In this document: positions 29,401 to 44,543 of the stretch, piece by piece
Layout of the letters: every line of letters starts with the position of its first letter
Numbering within the stretch: position 1 is the first letter of the stretch
NCBI GenBank assembly: GCA_032718475.1
Contig: JAUCBJ010006714.1
Coordinates: forward strand, 101,162 to 165,161
Direction: 5' to 3'
DNA length: 64,000 nucleotides
Source of the DNA: Nemertoderma westbladi
Lineage: Eukaryota; Xenacoelomorpha; Nemertodermatida; Nemertodermatidae
Program-made: the position numbers and the translations under genes
The notes under the pieces: generated by a model
What the model saw: only the letters and a program-made list of their open reading frames with translations
What the model was told of the DNA's origin: nothing
Database searches by the model: none

Positions 29401-32080
29401 TACGCGTTTTAGTTTTAGCCACTATCCGTAATGTAACAACATCTACGTGTTTTAGTTTTAGCCACTATCCGTAATGTAACAACATCTACGTGTTTTAGTT
29501 TTAGCCACTATCCGTAATGTAACAACATCTACGCGTTTTAGTTTTAGCCACTATCCGTAATGTAACAACATCTACGCGTTTTAGTTTTAGCCACTATCCG
29601 TAATGTAACAACATCTACGCGTTTTAGTTTTAGCCACTATCCGTAATGTAACAACATCTACGTGTTTTAGTTTTAGCCACTATCCGTAATGTAACAACGT
29701 CTACGTGTTTTAGTTTTAGCCACTATCCGTAATGTAACAACATCTACGCGTTTTAGTTTTAGCCACTATCCGTAATGTCCCAACGTCTACGCGTTTTAGT
29801 TTTAGCCACTATCCGTAATGTAACAACATCTACGTGTTTTAGTTTTAGCCACTATCCGTAATGTAACAACGTCTACGTGTTTTAGTTTTAGCCACTATCC
29901 GTAATGTAACAACATCTACGCGTTTTAGTTTTAGCCACTAACCGTAATGTCACGACGTCTACGCGTTTTAGTTTTAGCCACTATCCGTAATGTAACAACA
30001 TCTACGTGTTTTAGTTTTAGCCACTAACCGTAATGTCACGACGTCTACGTGTTTTAGTTTTAGCCACTATCCGTAATGTAACAACATCTACGCGTTTTAG
30101 TTTTAGCCACTAACCGTAATGTCACGACGTCTACGTGTTTTAGTTTTAGCCACTATCCGTAATGTAACAACATCTACGCGTTTTAGTTTTAGCCACTAAC
30201 CGTAATGTCACGACGTCTACGTGTTTTAGTTTTAGCCACTATCCGTAATGTAACAACGTCTACGTGTTTTAGTTTTAGCCACTATCCGTAATGTAACAAC
30301 ATCTACGCGTTTTAGTTTTAGCCACTAACCGTAATGTCACGACGTCTACGTGTTTTAGTTTTAGCCACTATCCGTAATGTAACAACGTCTACGTGTTTTA
30401 GTTTTAGCCACTATCCGTAATGTAACAACATCTACGCGTTTTAGTTTTAGCCACTAACCGTAATGTCACGACGTCTACGTGTTTTAGTTTTAGCCACTAT
30501 CCGTAATGTAACAACATCTACGCGTTTTAGTTTTAGCCACTAACCGTAATGTCACGACGTCTACGTGTTTTAGTTTTAGCCACTATCCGTAATGTAACAA
30601 CGTCTACGTGTTTTAGTTTTAGCCACTATCCGTAATGTAACAACATCTACGTGTTTTAGTTTTAGCCACTATCCGTAATGTCACAACGTCTACGCGTTTT
30701 AGTTTTAGCCACTATCCGTAATGTAACAACATCTACGTGTTTTAGTTTTAGCCACTATCCGTAATGTAACAACATCTACGTGTTTTAGTTTTAGCCACTA
30801 TCCGTAATGTAACAACATCTACGCGTTTTAGTTTTAGCCACTATCCGTAATGTCACGACGTCTACGCGTTTTAGTTTTAGCCACTATCCGTAATGTCACG
30901 ACGTCTACGCGTTTTAGTTTTAGCCACTATCCGTAATGTAACAACATCTACGCGTTTTAGTTTTAGCCACTATCCGTAATGTAACAACGTCTACGCGTTT
31001 TAGTTTTAGCCACTATCCGTAATGTAACAACGTCTACGCGTTTTAGTTTTAGCCACTATCCGTAATGTCACAACGTCTACGCGTTTTAGTTTTAGCCACT
31101 ATCCGTAATGTCACGACGTCTACGCGTTTTAGTTTTAGCTACCAACCGTAATGTAACAACGTCTACGCGTTTTAGTTTTAGCCACTATCCGTAATGTAAC
31201 AACGTCTACGCGTTTTAGTTTTAGCCACTATCCGTAATGTCACAACGTCTACGCGTTTTAGTTTTAGCCACTATCCGTAATGTCACGACGTCTACGCGTT
31301 TTAGTTTTAGCTACCAACCGTAATGTAACAACGTCTACGCGTTTTAGTTTTAGCCACTATCCGTAATGTAACAACGTCTACGCGTTTTAGTTTTAGCCAC
31401 TATCCGTAATGTAACAACGTCTACGCGTTTTAGTTTTAGCCACTATCCGTAATGTAACAACGTCTACGCGTTTTAGTTTTAGCCACTATCCGTAATGTAA
31501 CAACGTCTACGCGTTTTAGTTTTAGCCACTATCCGTAATGTAACAACGTCTACGCGTTTTAGTTTTAGCCACTATCCGTAATGTCACGACGTCTACGCGT
31601 TTTAGTTTTAGCTACCAACCGTAATGTAACAACGTCTACGCGTTTTAGTTTTAGCCACTATCCGTAATGTCCCAACGTCTACGCGTTTTAGTTTTAGCCA
31701 CTATCCGTAATGTAACAACGTCTACGCGTTTTAGTTTTAGCCACTATCCGTAATGTAACAACGTCTACGCGTTTTAGTTTTAGCCACTATCCGTAATGTA
31801 ACAACATCTACGTGTTTTAGTTTTAGCCACTATCCGTAATGTAACAACGTCTACGTGTTTTAGTTTTAGCCACTATCCGTAATGTAACAACATCTACGCG
31901 TTTTAGTTTTAGCCACTATCCGTAATGTAACAACGTCTACGCGTTTTAGTTTTAGCCACTATCCGTAATGTAACAACATCTACGTGTTTTAGTTTTAGCC
32001 ACTAACCGTAATGTAACAACGTCTACGCGTTTTAGTTTTAGCCACTAACCGTAATGTAACAACATCTACGTGTTTTAGTT
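20500..32080. repeat. Satellite domain rich in CGTG units
   Basis: Unit positions 35-38 read CGTG in a large share of units, usually on the CTATCC/AACAACAT background. Elsewhere CGTG is only sporadic (for example 3,301, 4,681, 15,125, 16,591, 34,511 and 61,588). The change removes the ACGCGT palindrome and is a CpG-to-TpG transition. The limits are approximate because the domain was delimited by eye. Confidence 0.85.
25413..27132. repeat. 20-unit (860 bp) tandem duplication
   Basis: The unit order at 25,413-26,272 is repeated at 26,273-27,132. The rare TATGCG unit ends at 26,050 in one copy and 26,910 in the other, exactly 860 bp apart. Nineteen of the 20 unit types agree; the last unit differs at position 30 (AACG against AACA). 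This is one of the least diverged large duplications in the array. Confidence 0.92.
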
Positions 32081-35000
32081 TTAGCCACTAACCGTAATGT
32101 AACAACGTCTACGCGTTTTAGTTTTAGCCACTATCCGTAATGTCACGACGTCTACGCGTTTTAGTTTTAGCCACTATCCGTAATGTCACAACGTCTACGC
32201 GTTTTAGTTTTAGCCACTAACCGTAATGTCACAACGTCTACGCGTTTTAGTTTTAGCCACTAACCGTAATGTCACGACGTCTACGCGTTTTAGTTTTAGC
32301 CACTAACCGTAATGTCACAACGTCTACGCGTTTTAGTTTTAGCCACTATCCGTAATGTAACAACATCTACGCGTTTTAGTTTTAGCCACTAACCGTAATG
32401 TAACAACGTCTACGCGTTTTAGTTTTAGCCACTATCCGTAATGTAACAACATCTACGCGTTTTAGTTTTAGCCACTAACCGTAATGTCACGACGTCTACG
32501 CGTTTTAGTTTTAGCCACCAACCGTAATGTCACAACGTCTACGCGTTTTAGTTTTAGCCACTATCCGTAATGTCACGACGTCTACGCGTTTTAGTTTTAG
32601 CCACTAACCGTAATGTCACAACGTCTACGCGTTTTAGTTTTAGCCACTAACCGTAATGTCACAACGTCTACGCGTTTTAGTTTTAGCCACTAACCGTAAT
32701 GTCACAACGTCTACGCGTTTTAGTTTTAGCCACTAACCGTAATGTCACAACGTCTACGCGTTTTAGTTTTAGCCACTATCCGTAATGTAACAACATCTAC
32801 GCGTTTTAGTTTTAGCCACTAACCGTAATGTCACAACGTCTACGCGTTTTAGTTTTAGCCACTAACCGTAATGTCACAACGTCTACGCGTTTTAGTTTTA
32901 GCCACTAACCGTAATGTCACGACGTCTACGCGTTTTAGTTTTAGCCACTAACCGTAATGTCACAACGTCTACGCGTTTTAGTTTTAGCCACTATCCGTAA
33001 TGTAACAACATCTACGCGTTTTAGTTTTAGCCACTAACCGTAATGTCACGACGTCTACGCGTTTTAGTTTTAGCCACCAACCGTAATGTCACAACGTCTA
33101 CGCGTTTTAGTTTTAGCCACTATCCGTAATGTCACGACGTCTACGCGTTTTAGTTTTAGCCACTAACCGTAATGTCACAACGTCTACGCGTTTTAGTTTT
33201 AGCCACTAACCGTAATGTCACAACGTCTACGCGTTTTAGTTTTAGCCACTAACCGTAATGTCACAACGTCTACGCGTTTTAGTTTTAGCCACTAACCGTA
33301 ATGTCACAACGTCTACGCGTTTTAGTTTTAGCCACTAACCGTAATGTCACAACGTCTACGCGTTTTAGTTTTAGCCACCAACCGTAATGTAACAACGTCT
33401 ACGCGTTTTAGTTTTAGCCACTATCCGTAATGTCACGACGTCTTCGCGTTTTAGTTTTAGCCACTAACCGTAATGTCACGACGTCTACGCGTTTTAGTTT
33501 TAGCCACTATCCGTAATGTAACAACGTCTACGCGTTTTAGTTTTAGCCACTAACCGTAATGTCACAACGTCTACGCGTTTTAGTTTTAGCCACTAACCGT
33601 AATGTCACAACGTCTACGCGTTTTAGTTTTAGCCACCAACCGTAATGTAACAACGTCTACGCGTTTTAGTTTTAGCCACTATCCGTAATGTCACGACGTC
33701 TTCGCGTTTTAGTTTTAGCCACTAACCGTAATGTCACGACGTCTACGCGTTTTAGTTTTAGCCACTATCCGTAATGTAACAACGTCTACGCGTTTTAGTT
33801 TTAGCCACTAACCGTAATGTCACGACGTCTACGCGTTTTAGTTTTAGCCACTATCCGTAATGTAACAACGTCTACGCGTTTTAGTTTTAGCCACTATCCG
33901 TAATGTCACGACGTCTACGCGTTTTAGTTTTAGCTACTATCCGTAATGTCACAACGTCTACGCGTTTTAGTTTTAGCCACTAACCGTAATGTCACGACGT
34001 CTACGCGTTTTAGTTTTAGCCACTAACCGTAATGTCACAACGTCTACGCGTTTTAGTTTTAGCCACTAACCGTAATGTCACAACGTCTACGCGTTTTAGT
34101 TTTAGCCACTAACCGTAATGTCACGACGTCTACGCTTTTTAGTTTTAGCCACTAACCGTAATGTCACAACGTCTACGCGTTTTAGTTTTAGCCACTAACC
34201 GTAATGTCACAACGTCTACGCGTTTTAGTTTTAGCCACTAACCGTAATGTCACAACGTCTACGCGTTTTAGTTTTAGCCACTATCCGTAATGTAACAACG
34301 TCTACGCGTTTTAGTTTTAGCCACTATCCGTAATGTCACGACGTCTTCGCGTTTTAGTTTTAGCCACTAACCGTAATGTCACGACGTCAACGCCTTTTAG
34401 TTTTAGCTACCAACCGTAATGTAACAACGTCTACGCGTTTTAGTTTTAGCCACTAACCGTAATGTCACGACGTCTACGCGTTTTAGTTTTAGCCACTATC
34501 CGTAATGTAACAACATCTACGTGTTTTAGTTTTAGCCACTATCCGTAATGTAACAACATCTACGCGTTTTAGTTTTAGCTACCAACCGTAATGTCACAAC
34601 GTCTACGCGTTTTAGTTTTAGCCACTAACCGTAATGTCACAACGTCTACGCGTTTTAGTTTTAGCCACTATCCGTAATGTAACAACATCTACGCGTTTTA
34701 GTTTTAGCTACCAACCGTAATGTCACAACGTCTACGCGTTTTAGTTTTAGCCACTAACCGTAATGTCACAACGTCTACGCGTTTTAGTTTTAGCCACTAA
34801 CCGTAATGTCACGACGTCTACGCGTTTTAGTTTTAGCCACTAACCGTAATGTCACAACGTCTACGCGTTTTAGTTTTAGCCACTAACCGTAATGTCACAA
34901 CGTCTACGCGTTTTAGTTTTAGCCACTAACCGTAATGTCACAACGTCTACGCGTTTTAGTTTTAGCCACTATCCGTAATGTAACAACGTCTACGCGTTTT

Positions 35001-38000
35001 AGTTTTAGCCACTATCCGTAATGTCACGACGTCTTCGCGTTTTAGTTTTAGCCACTAACCGTAATGTAACAACATCTACGTGTTTTAGTTTTAGCCACTA
35101 TCCGTAATGTAACAACATCTACGCGTTTTAGTTTTAGCTACCAACCGTAATGTCACAACGTCTACGCGTTTTAGTTTTAGCCACTAACCGTAATGTCACA
35201 ACGTCTACGCGTTTTAGTTTTAGCCACTAACCGTAATGTCACAACGTCTACGCGTTTTAGTTTTAGCCACTATCCGTAATGTCACGACGTCTTCGCGTTT
35301 TAGTTTTAGCCACTATCCGTAATGTCCCAACGTCTACGCGTTTTAGTTTTAGCCACTATCCGTAATGTAACAACGTTTACGCGTTTTAGTTTTAGCCACT
35401 ATCCGTAATGTCACGACGTCTACGCGTTTTAGTTTTAGCCACTATCCGTAATGTCCCAACGTCTACGCGTTTTAGTTTTAGCTACCAACCGTAATGTCAC
35501 GACGTCTACGCGTTTTAGTTTTAGCCACTATCCGTAATGTAACAACATCTACGCGTTTTAGTTTTAGCCACTATCCGTAATGTCACGACGTCTTCGCGTT
35601 TTAGTTTTAGCCACTAACCGTAATGTCACGACGTCAACGCCTTTTAGTTTTAGCTACCAACCGTAATGTAACAACGTCTACGCGTTTTAGTTTTAGCCAC
35701 TATCCGTAATGTCACGACGTCTACGCGTTTTAGTTTTAGCCACTATCCGTAATGTAACAACATCTACGCGTTTTAGTTTTAGCCACTATCCGTAATGTCA
35801 CGACGTCTTCGCGTTTTAGTTTTAGCCACTAACCGTAATGTCACGACGTCAACGCCTTTTAGTTTTAGCTACCAACCGTAATGTAACAACGTCTACGCGT
35901 TTTAGTTTTAGCCACTAACCGTAATGTCACGACGTCTACGCGTTTTAGTTTTAGCCACTATCCGTAATGTAACAACATCTACGTGTTTTAGTTTTAGCCA
36001 CTATCCGTAATGTAACAACATCTACGTGTTTTAGTTTTAGCCACTAACCGTAATGTCACAACGTCTACGCGTTTTAGTTTTAGCCACTATCCGTAATGTC
36101 ACGACGTCTTCGCGTTTTAGTTTTAGCCACTATCCGTAATGTAACAACGTCTACGCGTTTTAGTTTTAGCCACTATCCGTAATGTCACAACGTCTACGCG
36201 TTTTAGTTTTAGCCACTAACCGTAATGTCACAACGTCTACGCGTTTTAGTTTTAGCCACTATCCGTAATGTAACAACATCTACGTGTTTTAGTTTTAGCC
36301 ACTATCCGTAATGTCACAACGTCTACGCGTTTTAGTTTTAGCCACTATCCGTAATGTCACAACGTCTACGCGTTTTAGTTTTAGCCACTAACCGTAATGT
36401 CACAACGTCTACGCGTTTTAGTTTTAGCCACTATCCGTAATGTAACAACATCTACGTGTTTTAGTTTTAGCCACTAACCGTAATGTCACAACATCTACGT
36501 GTTTTAGTTTTAGCCACTAACCGTAATGTCACGACGTCTACGCGTTTTAGTTTTAGCCACTAACCGTAATGTCACGACGTCAACGCCTTTTAGTTTTAGC
36601 CACTAACCGTAATGTCACGACGTCTACGCGTTTTAGTTTTAGCTACCAACCGTAATGTCACAACGTCTACGCGTTTTAGTTTTAGCCACTAACCGTAATG
36701 TCACGACGTCTACGCGTTTTAGTTTTAGCCACTAACCGTAATGTAACAACATCTACGCGTTTTAGTTTTAGCCACTATCCGTAATGTCACAACGTCTACG
36801 CGTTTTAGTTTTAGCCACTATCCGTAATGTAACAACATCTACGCGTTTTAGTTTTAGCCACTATCCGTAATGTCACAACGTCTACGCGTTTTAGTTTTAG
36901 CCACTATCCGTAATGTAACAACATCTACGCGTTTTAGTTTTAGCCACTAACCGTAATGTAACAACATCTACGCGTTTTAGTTTTAGCCACTATCCGTAAT
37001 GTCACAACGTCTACGCGTTTTAGTTTTAGCCACTAACCGTAATGTAACAACATCTACGCGTTTTAGTTTTAGCCACTATCCGTAATGTCACAACGTCTAC
37101 GCGTTTTAGTTTTAGCCACTATCCGTAATGTAACAACATCTACGCGTTTTAGTTTTAGCCACTAACCGTAATGTCACGACGTCAACGCCTTTTAGTTTTA
37201 GCCACTATCCGTAATGTCACAACGTCTACGCGTTTTAGTTTTAGCCACTAACCGTAATGTCACAACATCTACGTGTTTTAGTTTTAGCCACTAACCGTAA
37301 TGTCACGACGTCTACGCGTTTTAGTTTTAGCTACCAACCGTAATGTCACAACGTCTACGCGTTTTAGTTTTAGCCACTAACCGTAATGTCACGACGTCAA
37401 CGCCTTTTAGTTTTAGCCACTATCCGTAATGTCACAACGTCTACGCGTTTTAGTTTTAGCCACTATCCGTAATGTCACAACGTCTACGCGTTTTAGTTTT
37501 AGCCACTAACCGTAATGTCACGACGTCTACGCGTTTTAGTTTTAGCCACTAACCGTAATGTAACAACGTCTACGCGTTTTAGTTTTAGCCACTATCCGTA
37601 ATGTAACAACATCTACGCGTTTTAGTTTTAGCTACCAACCGTAATGTCACAACGTCTACGCGTTTTAGTTTTAGCCACTAACCGTAATGTCACAACGTCT
37701 ACGCGTTTTAGTTTTAGCCACTATCCGTAATGTAACAACGTCTACGCGTTTTAGTTTTAGCCACTATCCGTAATGTAACAACATCTACGCGTTTTAGTTT
37801 TAGCCACTAACCGTAATGTCACGACGTCTACGCGTTTTAGTTTTAGCCACTAACCGTAATGTAACAACGTCTACGCGTTTTAGTTTTAGCTACCAACCGT
37901 AATGTCACAACGTCTACGCGTTTTAGTTTTAGCCACTAACCGTAATGTCACAACGTCTACGCGTTTTAGTTTTAGCCACTATCCGTAATGTAACAACGTC

Positions 38001-41000
38001 TACGCGTTTTAGTTTTAGCCACTATCCGTAATGTAACAACATCTACGCGTTTTAGTTTTAGCCACTAACCGTAATGTCACGACGTCTACGCGTTTTAGTT
38101 TTAGCCACTAACCGTAATGTAACAACGTCTACGCGTTTTAGTTTTAGCTACCAACCGTAATGTCACAACGTCTACGCGTTTTAGTTTTAGCCACTAACCG
38201 TAATGTCACAACGTCTACGCGTTTTAGTTTTAGCCACTATCCGTAATGTAACAACATCTACGCGTTTTAGTTTTAGCCACTAACCGTAATGTCACGACGT
38301 CTACGCGTTTTAGTTTTAGCCACTAACCGTAATGTCACAACGTCTACGCGTTTTAGTTTTAGCCACTATCCGTAATGTAACAACATCTACGCGTTTTAGT
38401 TTTAGCCACTAACCGTAATGTCACGACGTCTACGCGTTTTAGTTTTAGCCACTAACCGTAATGTAACAACGTCTACGCGTTTTAGTTTTAGCTACCAACC
38501 GTAATGTCACAACGTCTACGCGTTTTAGTTTTAGCCACTAACCGTAATGTCACAACGTCTACGCGTTTTAGTTTTAGCCACTATCCGTAATGTAACAACA
38601 TCTACGCGTTTTAGTTTTAGCCACTAACCGTAATGTCACGACGTCTACGCGTTTTAGTTTTAGCCACTATCCGTAATGTCCCAACGTCTACGCGTTTTAG
38701 TTTTAGCCACTATCCGTAATGTAACAACATCTACGCGTTTTAGTTTTAGCCACTAACCGTAATGTCACGACGTCTACGCGTTTTAGTTTTAGCCACTAAC
38801 CGTAATGTAACAACGTCTACGCGTTTTAGTTTTAGCTACCAACCGTAATGTCACAACGTCTACGCGTTTTAGTTTTAGCCACTAACCGTAATGTCACAAC
38901 GTCTACGCGTTTTAGTTTTAGCCACTATCCGTAATGTAACAACATCTACGCCTTTTAGTTTTAGCTACCAACCGTAATGTCACAACGTCTACGCGTTTTA
39001 GTTTTAGCCACTAACCGTAATGTCACAACGTCTACGCGTTTTAGTTTTAGCCACTATCCGTAATGTAACAACGTCTACGCGTTTTAGTTTTAGCCACTAT
39101 CCGTAATGTAACAACATCTACGCGTTTTAGTTTTAGCCACTAACCGTAATGTCACAACGTCTACGCGTTTTAGTTTTAGCCACTATCCGTAATGTCACAA
39201 CGTCTACGCGTTTTAGTTTTAGCCACTATCCGTAATGTCACGACGTCTACGCGTTTTAGTTTTAGCCACTATCCGTAATGTAACAACGTCTACGCGTTTT
39301 AGTTTTAGCCACTAACCGTAATGTCACAACGTCTACGCGTTTTAGTTTTAGCCACTATCCGTAATGTAACAACATCTACGCGTTTTGTTTTAGCCACTAA
39401 CCGTAATGTCACAACGTCTACGCGTTTTAGTTTTAGCCACCAACCGTAATGTCACAACGTCTACGCGTTTTAGTTTTAGCCACCAACCGTAATGTCACAA
39501 CGTCTACGCGTTTTAGTTTTAGCCACTAACCGTAATGTCACAACGTCTACGCGTTTTAGTTTTAGCCACCAACCGTAATGTCACGACGTCTACGCGTTTT
39601 AGTTTTAGCCACTAACCGTAATGTCACGACGTCAACGCCTTTTAGTTTTAGCTACCAACCGTAATGTCACAACGTCTACGCGTTTTAGTTTTAGCCACTA
39701 TCCGTAATGTCACAACGTCTACGCGTTTTAGTTTTAGCCACTATCCGTAATGTAACAACGTCTACGCGTTTTAGTTTTAGCCACTATCCGTAATGTAACA
39801 ACATCTACGCGTTTTAGTTTTAGCCACTAACCGTAATGTCACAACGTCTACGCGTTTTAGTTTTAGCCACTAACCGTAATGTCACGACGTCTACGCGTTT
39901 TAGTTTTAGCCACCAACCGTAATGTAACAACGTCTACGCGTTTTAGTTTTAGCCACTATCCGTAATGTAACAACGTCTACGCGTTTTAGTTTTAGCCACT
40001 AACCGTAATGTCACGACGTCTACGCGTTTTAGTTTTAGCCACTAACCGTAATGTCACAACGTCTACGCGTTTTAGTTTTAGCCACTAACCGTAATGTCAC
40101 AACGTCTACGCGTTTTAGTTTTAGCCACTAACCGTAATGTCACGACGTCTACGCGTTTTAGTTTTAGCCACTAACCGTAATGTCACGACGTCTACGCGTT
40201 TTAGTTTTAGCCACTAACCGTAATGTCACAACGTCTACGCGTTTTAGTTTTAGCTACCAACCGTAATGTCACGACATCAACGCCTTTTAGTTTTAGCCAC
40301 TAACCGTAATGTCACGACGTCAACGCGTTTTAGTTTTAGCCACTAACCGTAATGTCACGACGTCAACGCGTTTTAGTTTTAGCCACTAACAGTAATGTCA
40401 CAACGTCTACGCGTTTTAGTTTTAGCCACCAACCGTAATGTCACGACGTCTACGCGTTTTAGTTTTAGCCACTAACCGTAATGTCACGACGTCTACGCGT
40501 TTTAGTTTTAGCCACTATCCGTAATGTAACAACGTCTACGCGTTTTAGTTTTAGCTACCAACCGTAATGTCACAACGTCTACGCGTTTTAGTTTTAGCTA
40601 CCAACCGTAATGTCACAACGTCTACGCGTTTTAGTTTTAGCCACTAACCGTAATGTCACAACGTCTACGCGTTTTAGTTTTAGCCACTAACCGTAATGTC
40701 ACAACATCTACGTGTTTTAGTTTTAGCTACCAACCGTAATGTAACAACGTCTACGCGTTTTAGTTTTAGCTACCAACCGTAATGTCACAACGTCTACGCG
40801 TTTTAGTTTTAGCCACTAACCGTAATGTCACAACGTCTACGCGTTTTAGTTTTAGCCACTAACCGTAATGTCACAACGTCTACGCGTTTTAGTTTTAGCC
40901 ACTATCCGTAATGTAACAACATCTACGCGTTTTAGTTTTAGCCACTAACCGTAATGTCACAACGTCTACGCGTTTTAGTTTTAGCCACCAACCGTAATGT

Positions 41001-44000
41001 CACAACGTCTACGCGTTTTAGTTTTAGCCACTATCCGTAATGTCACAACGTCTACGCGTTTTAGTTTTAGCCACTATCCGTAATGTCCCAACGTCTACGC
41101 GTTTTAGTTTTAGCCACTAACCGTAATGTAACAACGTCTACGCGTTTTAGTTTTAGCCACTATCCGTAATGTAACAACATCTACGCGTTTTAGTTTTAGC
41201 CACTAACCGTAATGTCACAACGTCTACGCGTTTTAGTTTTAGCCACTATCCGTAATGTCACGACGTCTACGCGTTTTAGTTTTAGCCACTATCCGTAATG
41301 TAACAACATCTACGCGTTTTAGTTTTAGCCACTAACCGTAATGTCACAACGTCTACGCGTTTTAGTTTTAGCCACTATCCGTAATGTAACAACATCTACG
41401 CGTTTTAGTTTTAGCCACTATCCGTAATGTAACAACGTCTACGCGTTTTAGTTTTAGCCACTATCCGTAATGTCACAACGTCTACGCGTTTTAGTTTTAG
41501 CCACTATCCGTAATGTCACGACGTCTACGCGTTTTAGTTTTAGCCACTATCCGTAATGTAACAACATCTACGCGTTTTAGTTTTAGCCACTAACCGTAAT
41601 GTCACAACGTCTACGCGTTTTAGTTTTAGCCACTATCCGTAATGTAACAACATCTACGCGTTTTAGTTTTAGCCACTAACCGTAATGTCACAACGTCTAC
41701 GCGTTTTAGTTTTAGCCACTAACCGTAATGTCACAACGTCTACGCGTTTTAGTTTTAGCCACTATCCGTAATGTCACAACGTCTACGCGTTTTAGTTTTA
41801 GCCACTATCCGTAATGTCACGACGTCTACGCGTTTTAGTTTTAGCCACTATCCGTAATGTAACAACATCTACGCGTTTTAGTTTTAGCCACTAACCGTAA
41901 TGTCACAACGTCTACGCGTTTTAGTTTTAGCCACTATCCGTAATGTAACAACATCTACGCGTTTTGTTTTAGCCACTAACCGTAATGTCACAACGTCTAC
42001 GCGTTTTAGTTTTAGCCACCAACCGTAATGTCACAACGTCTACGCGTTTTAGTTTTAGCCACCAACCGTAATGTCACAACGTCTACGCGTTTTAGTTTTA
42101 GCCACTAACCGTAATGTCACAACGTCTACGCGTTTTAGTTTTAGCCACCAACCGTAATGTCACGACGTCTACGCGTTTTAGTTTTAGCCACTAACCGTAA
42201 TGTCACGACGTCAACGCCTTTTAGTTTTAGCTACCAACCGTAATGTCACAACGTCTACGCGTTTTAGTTTTAGCCACTATCCGTAATGTCACAACGTCTA
42301 CGCGTTTTAGTTTTAGCCACTATCCGTAATGTAACAACGTCTACGCGTTTTAGTTTTAGCCACTATCCGTAATGTAACAACATCTACGCGTTTTAGTTTT
42401 AGCCACTAACCGTAATGTCACAACGTCTACGCGTTTTAGTTTTAGCCACTAACCGTAATGTCACGACGTCAACGCCTTTTAGTTTTAGCTACCAACCGTA
42501 ATGTCACAACGTCTACGCGTTTTAGTTTTAGCCACTATCCGTAATGTCACAACGTCTACGCGTTTTAGTTTTAGCCACTATCCGTAATGTAACAACATCT
42601 ACGCGTTTTAGTTTTAGCCACTAACCGTAATGTCACAACGTCTACGCGTTTTAGTTTTAGCCACTATCCGTAATGTAACAACATCTACGCGTTTTGTTTT
42701 AGCCACTAACCGTAATGTCACAACGTCTACGCGTTTTAGTTTTAGCCACCAACCGTAATGTCACAACGTCTACGCGTTTTAGTTTTAGCCACCAACCGTA
42801 ATGTCACAACGTCTACGCGTTTTAGTTTTAGCCACTAACCGTAATGTCACAACGTCTACGCGTTTTAGTTTTAGCCACCAACCGTAATGTCACGACGTCT
42901 ACGCGTTTTAGTTTTAGCCACTAACCGTAATGTCACGACGTCAACGCCTTTTAGTTTTAGCTACCAACCGTAATGTCACAACGTCTACGCGTTTTAGTTT
43001 TAGCCACTATCCGTAATGTCACAACGTCTACGCGTTTTAGTTTTAGCCACTATCCGTAATGTAACAACGTCTACGCGTTTTAGTTTTAGCCACTATCCGT
43101 AATGTAACAACATCTACGCGTTTTAGTTTTAGCCACTAACCGTAATGTCACAACGTCTACGCGTTTTAGTTTTAGCCACTAACCGTAATGTCACGACGTC
43201 AACGCCTTTTAGTTTTAGCTACCAACCGTAATGTCACAACGTCTACGCGTTTTAGTTTTAGCCACTATCCGTAATGTCACAACGTCTACGCGTTTTAGTT
43301 TTAGCCACTATCCGTAATGTAACAACGTCTACGCGTTTTAGTTTTAGCCACTATCCGTAATGTAACAACATCTACGCGTTTTAGTTTTAGCCACTAACCG
43401 TAATGTCACAACGTCTACGCGTTTTAGTTTTAGCCACTATCCGTAATGTCACAACGTCTACGCGTTTTAGTTTTAGCCACTATCCGTAATGTCACGACGT
43501 CTACGCGTTTTAGTTTTAGCCACTATCCGTAATGTAACAACATCTACGCGTTTTAGTTTTAGCCACTAACCGTAATGTCACAACGTCTACGCGTTTTAGT
43601 TTTAGCCACTATCCGTAATGTAACAACATCTACGCGTTTTGTTTTAGCCACTAACCGTAATGTCACAACGTCTACGCGTTTTAGTTTTAGCCACCAACCG
43701 TAATGTCACAACGTCTACGCGTTTTAGTTTTAGCCACCAACCGTAATGTCACAACGTCTACGCGTTTTAGTTTTAGCCACTAACCGTAATGTCACAACGT
43801 CTACGCGTTTTAGTTTTAGCCACCAACCGTAATGTCACGACGTCTACGCGTTTTAGTTTTAGCCACTAACCGTAATGTCACGACGTCAACGCCTTTTAGT
43901 TTTAGCTACCAACCGTAATGTCACAACGTCTACGCGTTTTAGTTTTAGCCACTATCCGTAATGTCACAACGTCTACGCGTTTTAGTTTTAGCCACTATCC

Positions 44001-44543
44001 GTAATGTAACAACGTCTACGCGTTTTAGTTTTAGCCACTATCCGTAATGTAACAACATCTACGCGTTTTAGTTTTAGCCACTAACCGTAATGTCACAACG
44101 TCTACGCGTTTTAGTTTTAGCCACCAACCGTAATGTCACAACGTCTACGCGTTTTAGTTTTAGCCACCAACCGTAATGTCACAACGTCTACGCGTTTTAG
44201 TTTTAGCCACTAACCGTAATGTCACAACGTCTACGCGTTTTAGTTTTAGCCACCAACCGTAATGTCACGACGTCTACGCGTTTTAGTTTTAGCCACTAAC
44301 CGTAATGTCACGACGTCAACGCCTTTTAGTTTTAGCTACCAACCGTAATGTCACAACGTCTACGCGTTTTAGTTTTAGCCACTATCCGTAATGTCACAAC
44401 GTCTACGCGTTTTAGTTTTAGCCACTATCCGTAATGTAACAACGTCTACGCGTTTTAGTTTTAGCCACTATCCGTAATGTAACAACATCTACGCGTTTTA
44501 GTTTTAGCCACTAACCGTAATGTCACAACGTCTACGCGTTTTA
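32080..44543. repeat. Satellite domain rich in CAC, GCTACC and AACGCC units
   Basis: Units with CACAACG or CACGACG at positions 24-30 dominate. Two further types become common: GCTACC (C9T with a C at position 12) and TCAACGCC (T33A, G38C). GCTACC units nearly always carry AACC, and AACGCC units nearly always carry CACGAC. Units reading TCTTCGCG (A34T) also cluster around 33.4-36.1 kb. Confidence 0.85.
39387..43680. repeat. Repeated blocks marked by a GTTTTGTTTT unit junction
   Basis: A unit lacking its final A (CGTTTTGTTTTAG in place of CGTTTTAGTTTTAG) precedes the unit starts at 39,387, 41,966, 42,696 and 43,641. The spacings are 2,579, 730 and 945 bp, that is 60, 17 and 22 units, each less one base. 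After each mark comes the same series: a CTAACC unit, two CCAACC/CACAACG units, and so on to an AACGCC and a GCTACC unit. The deletion therefore arose once and was copied. Confidence 0.9.
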
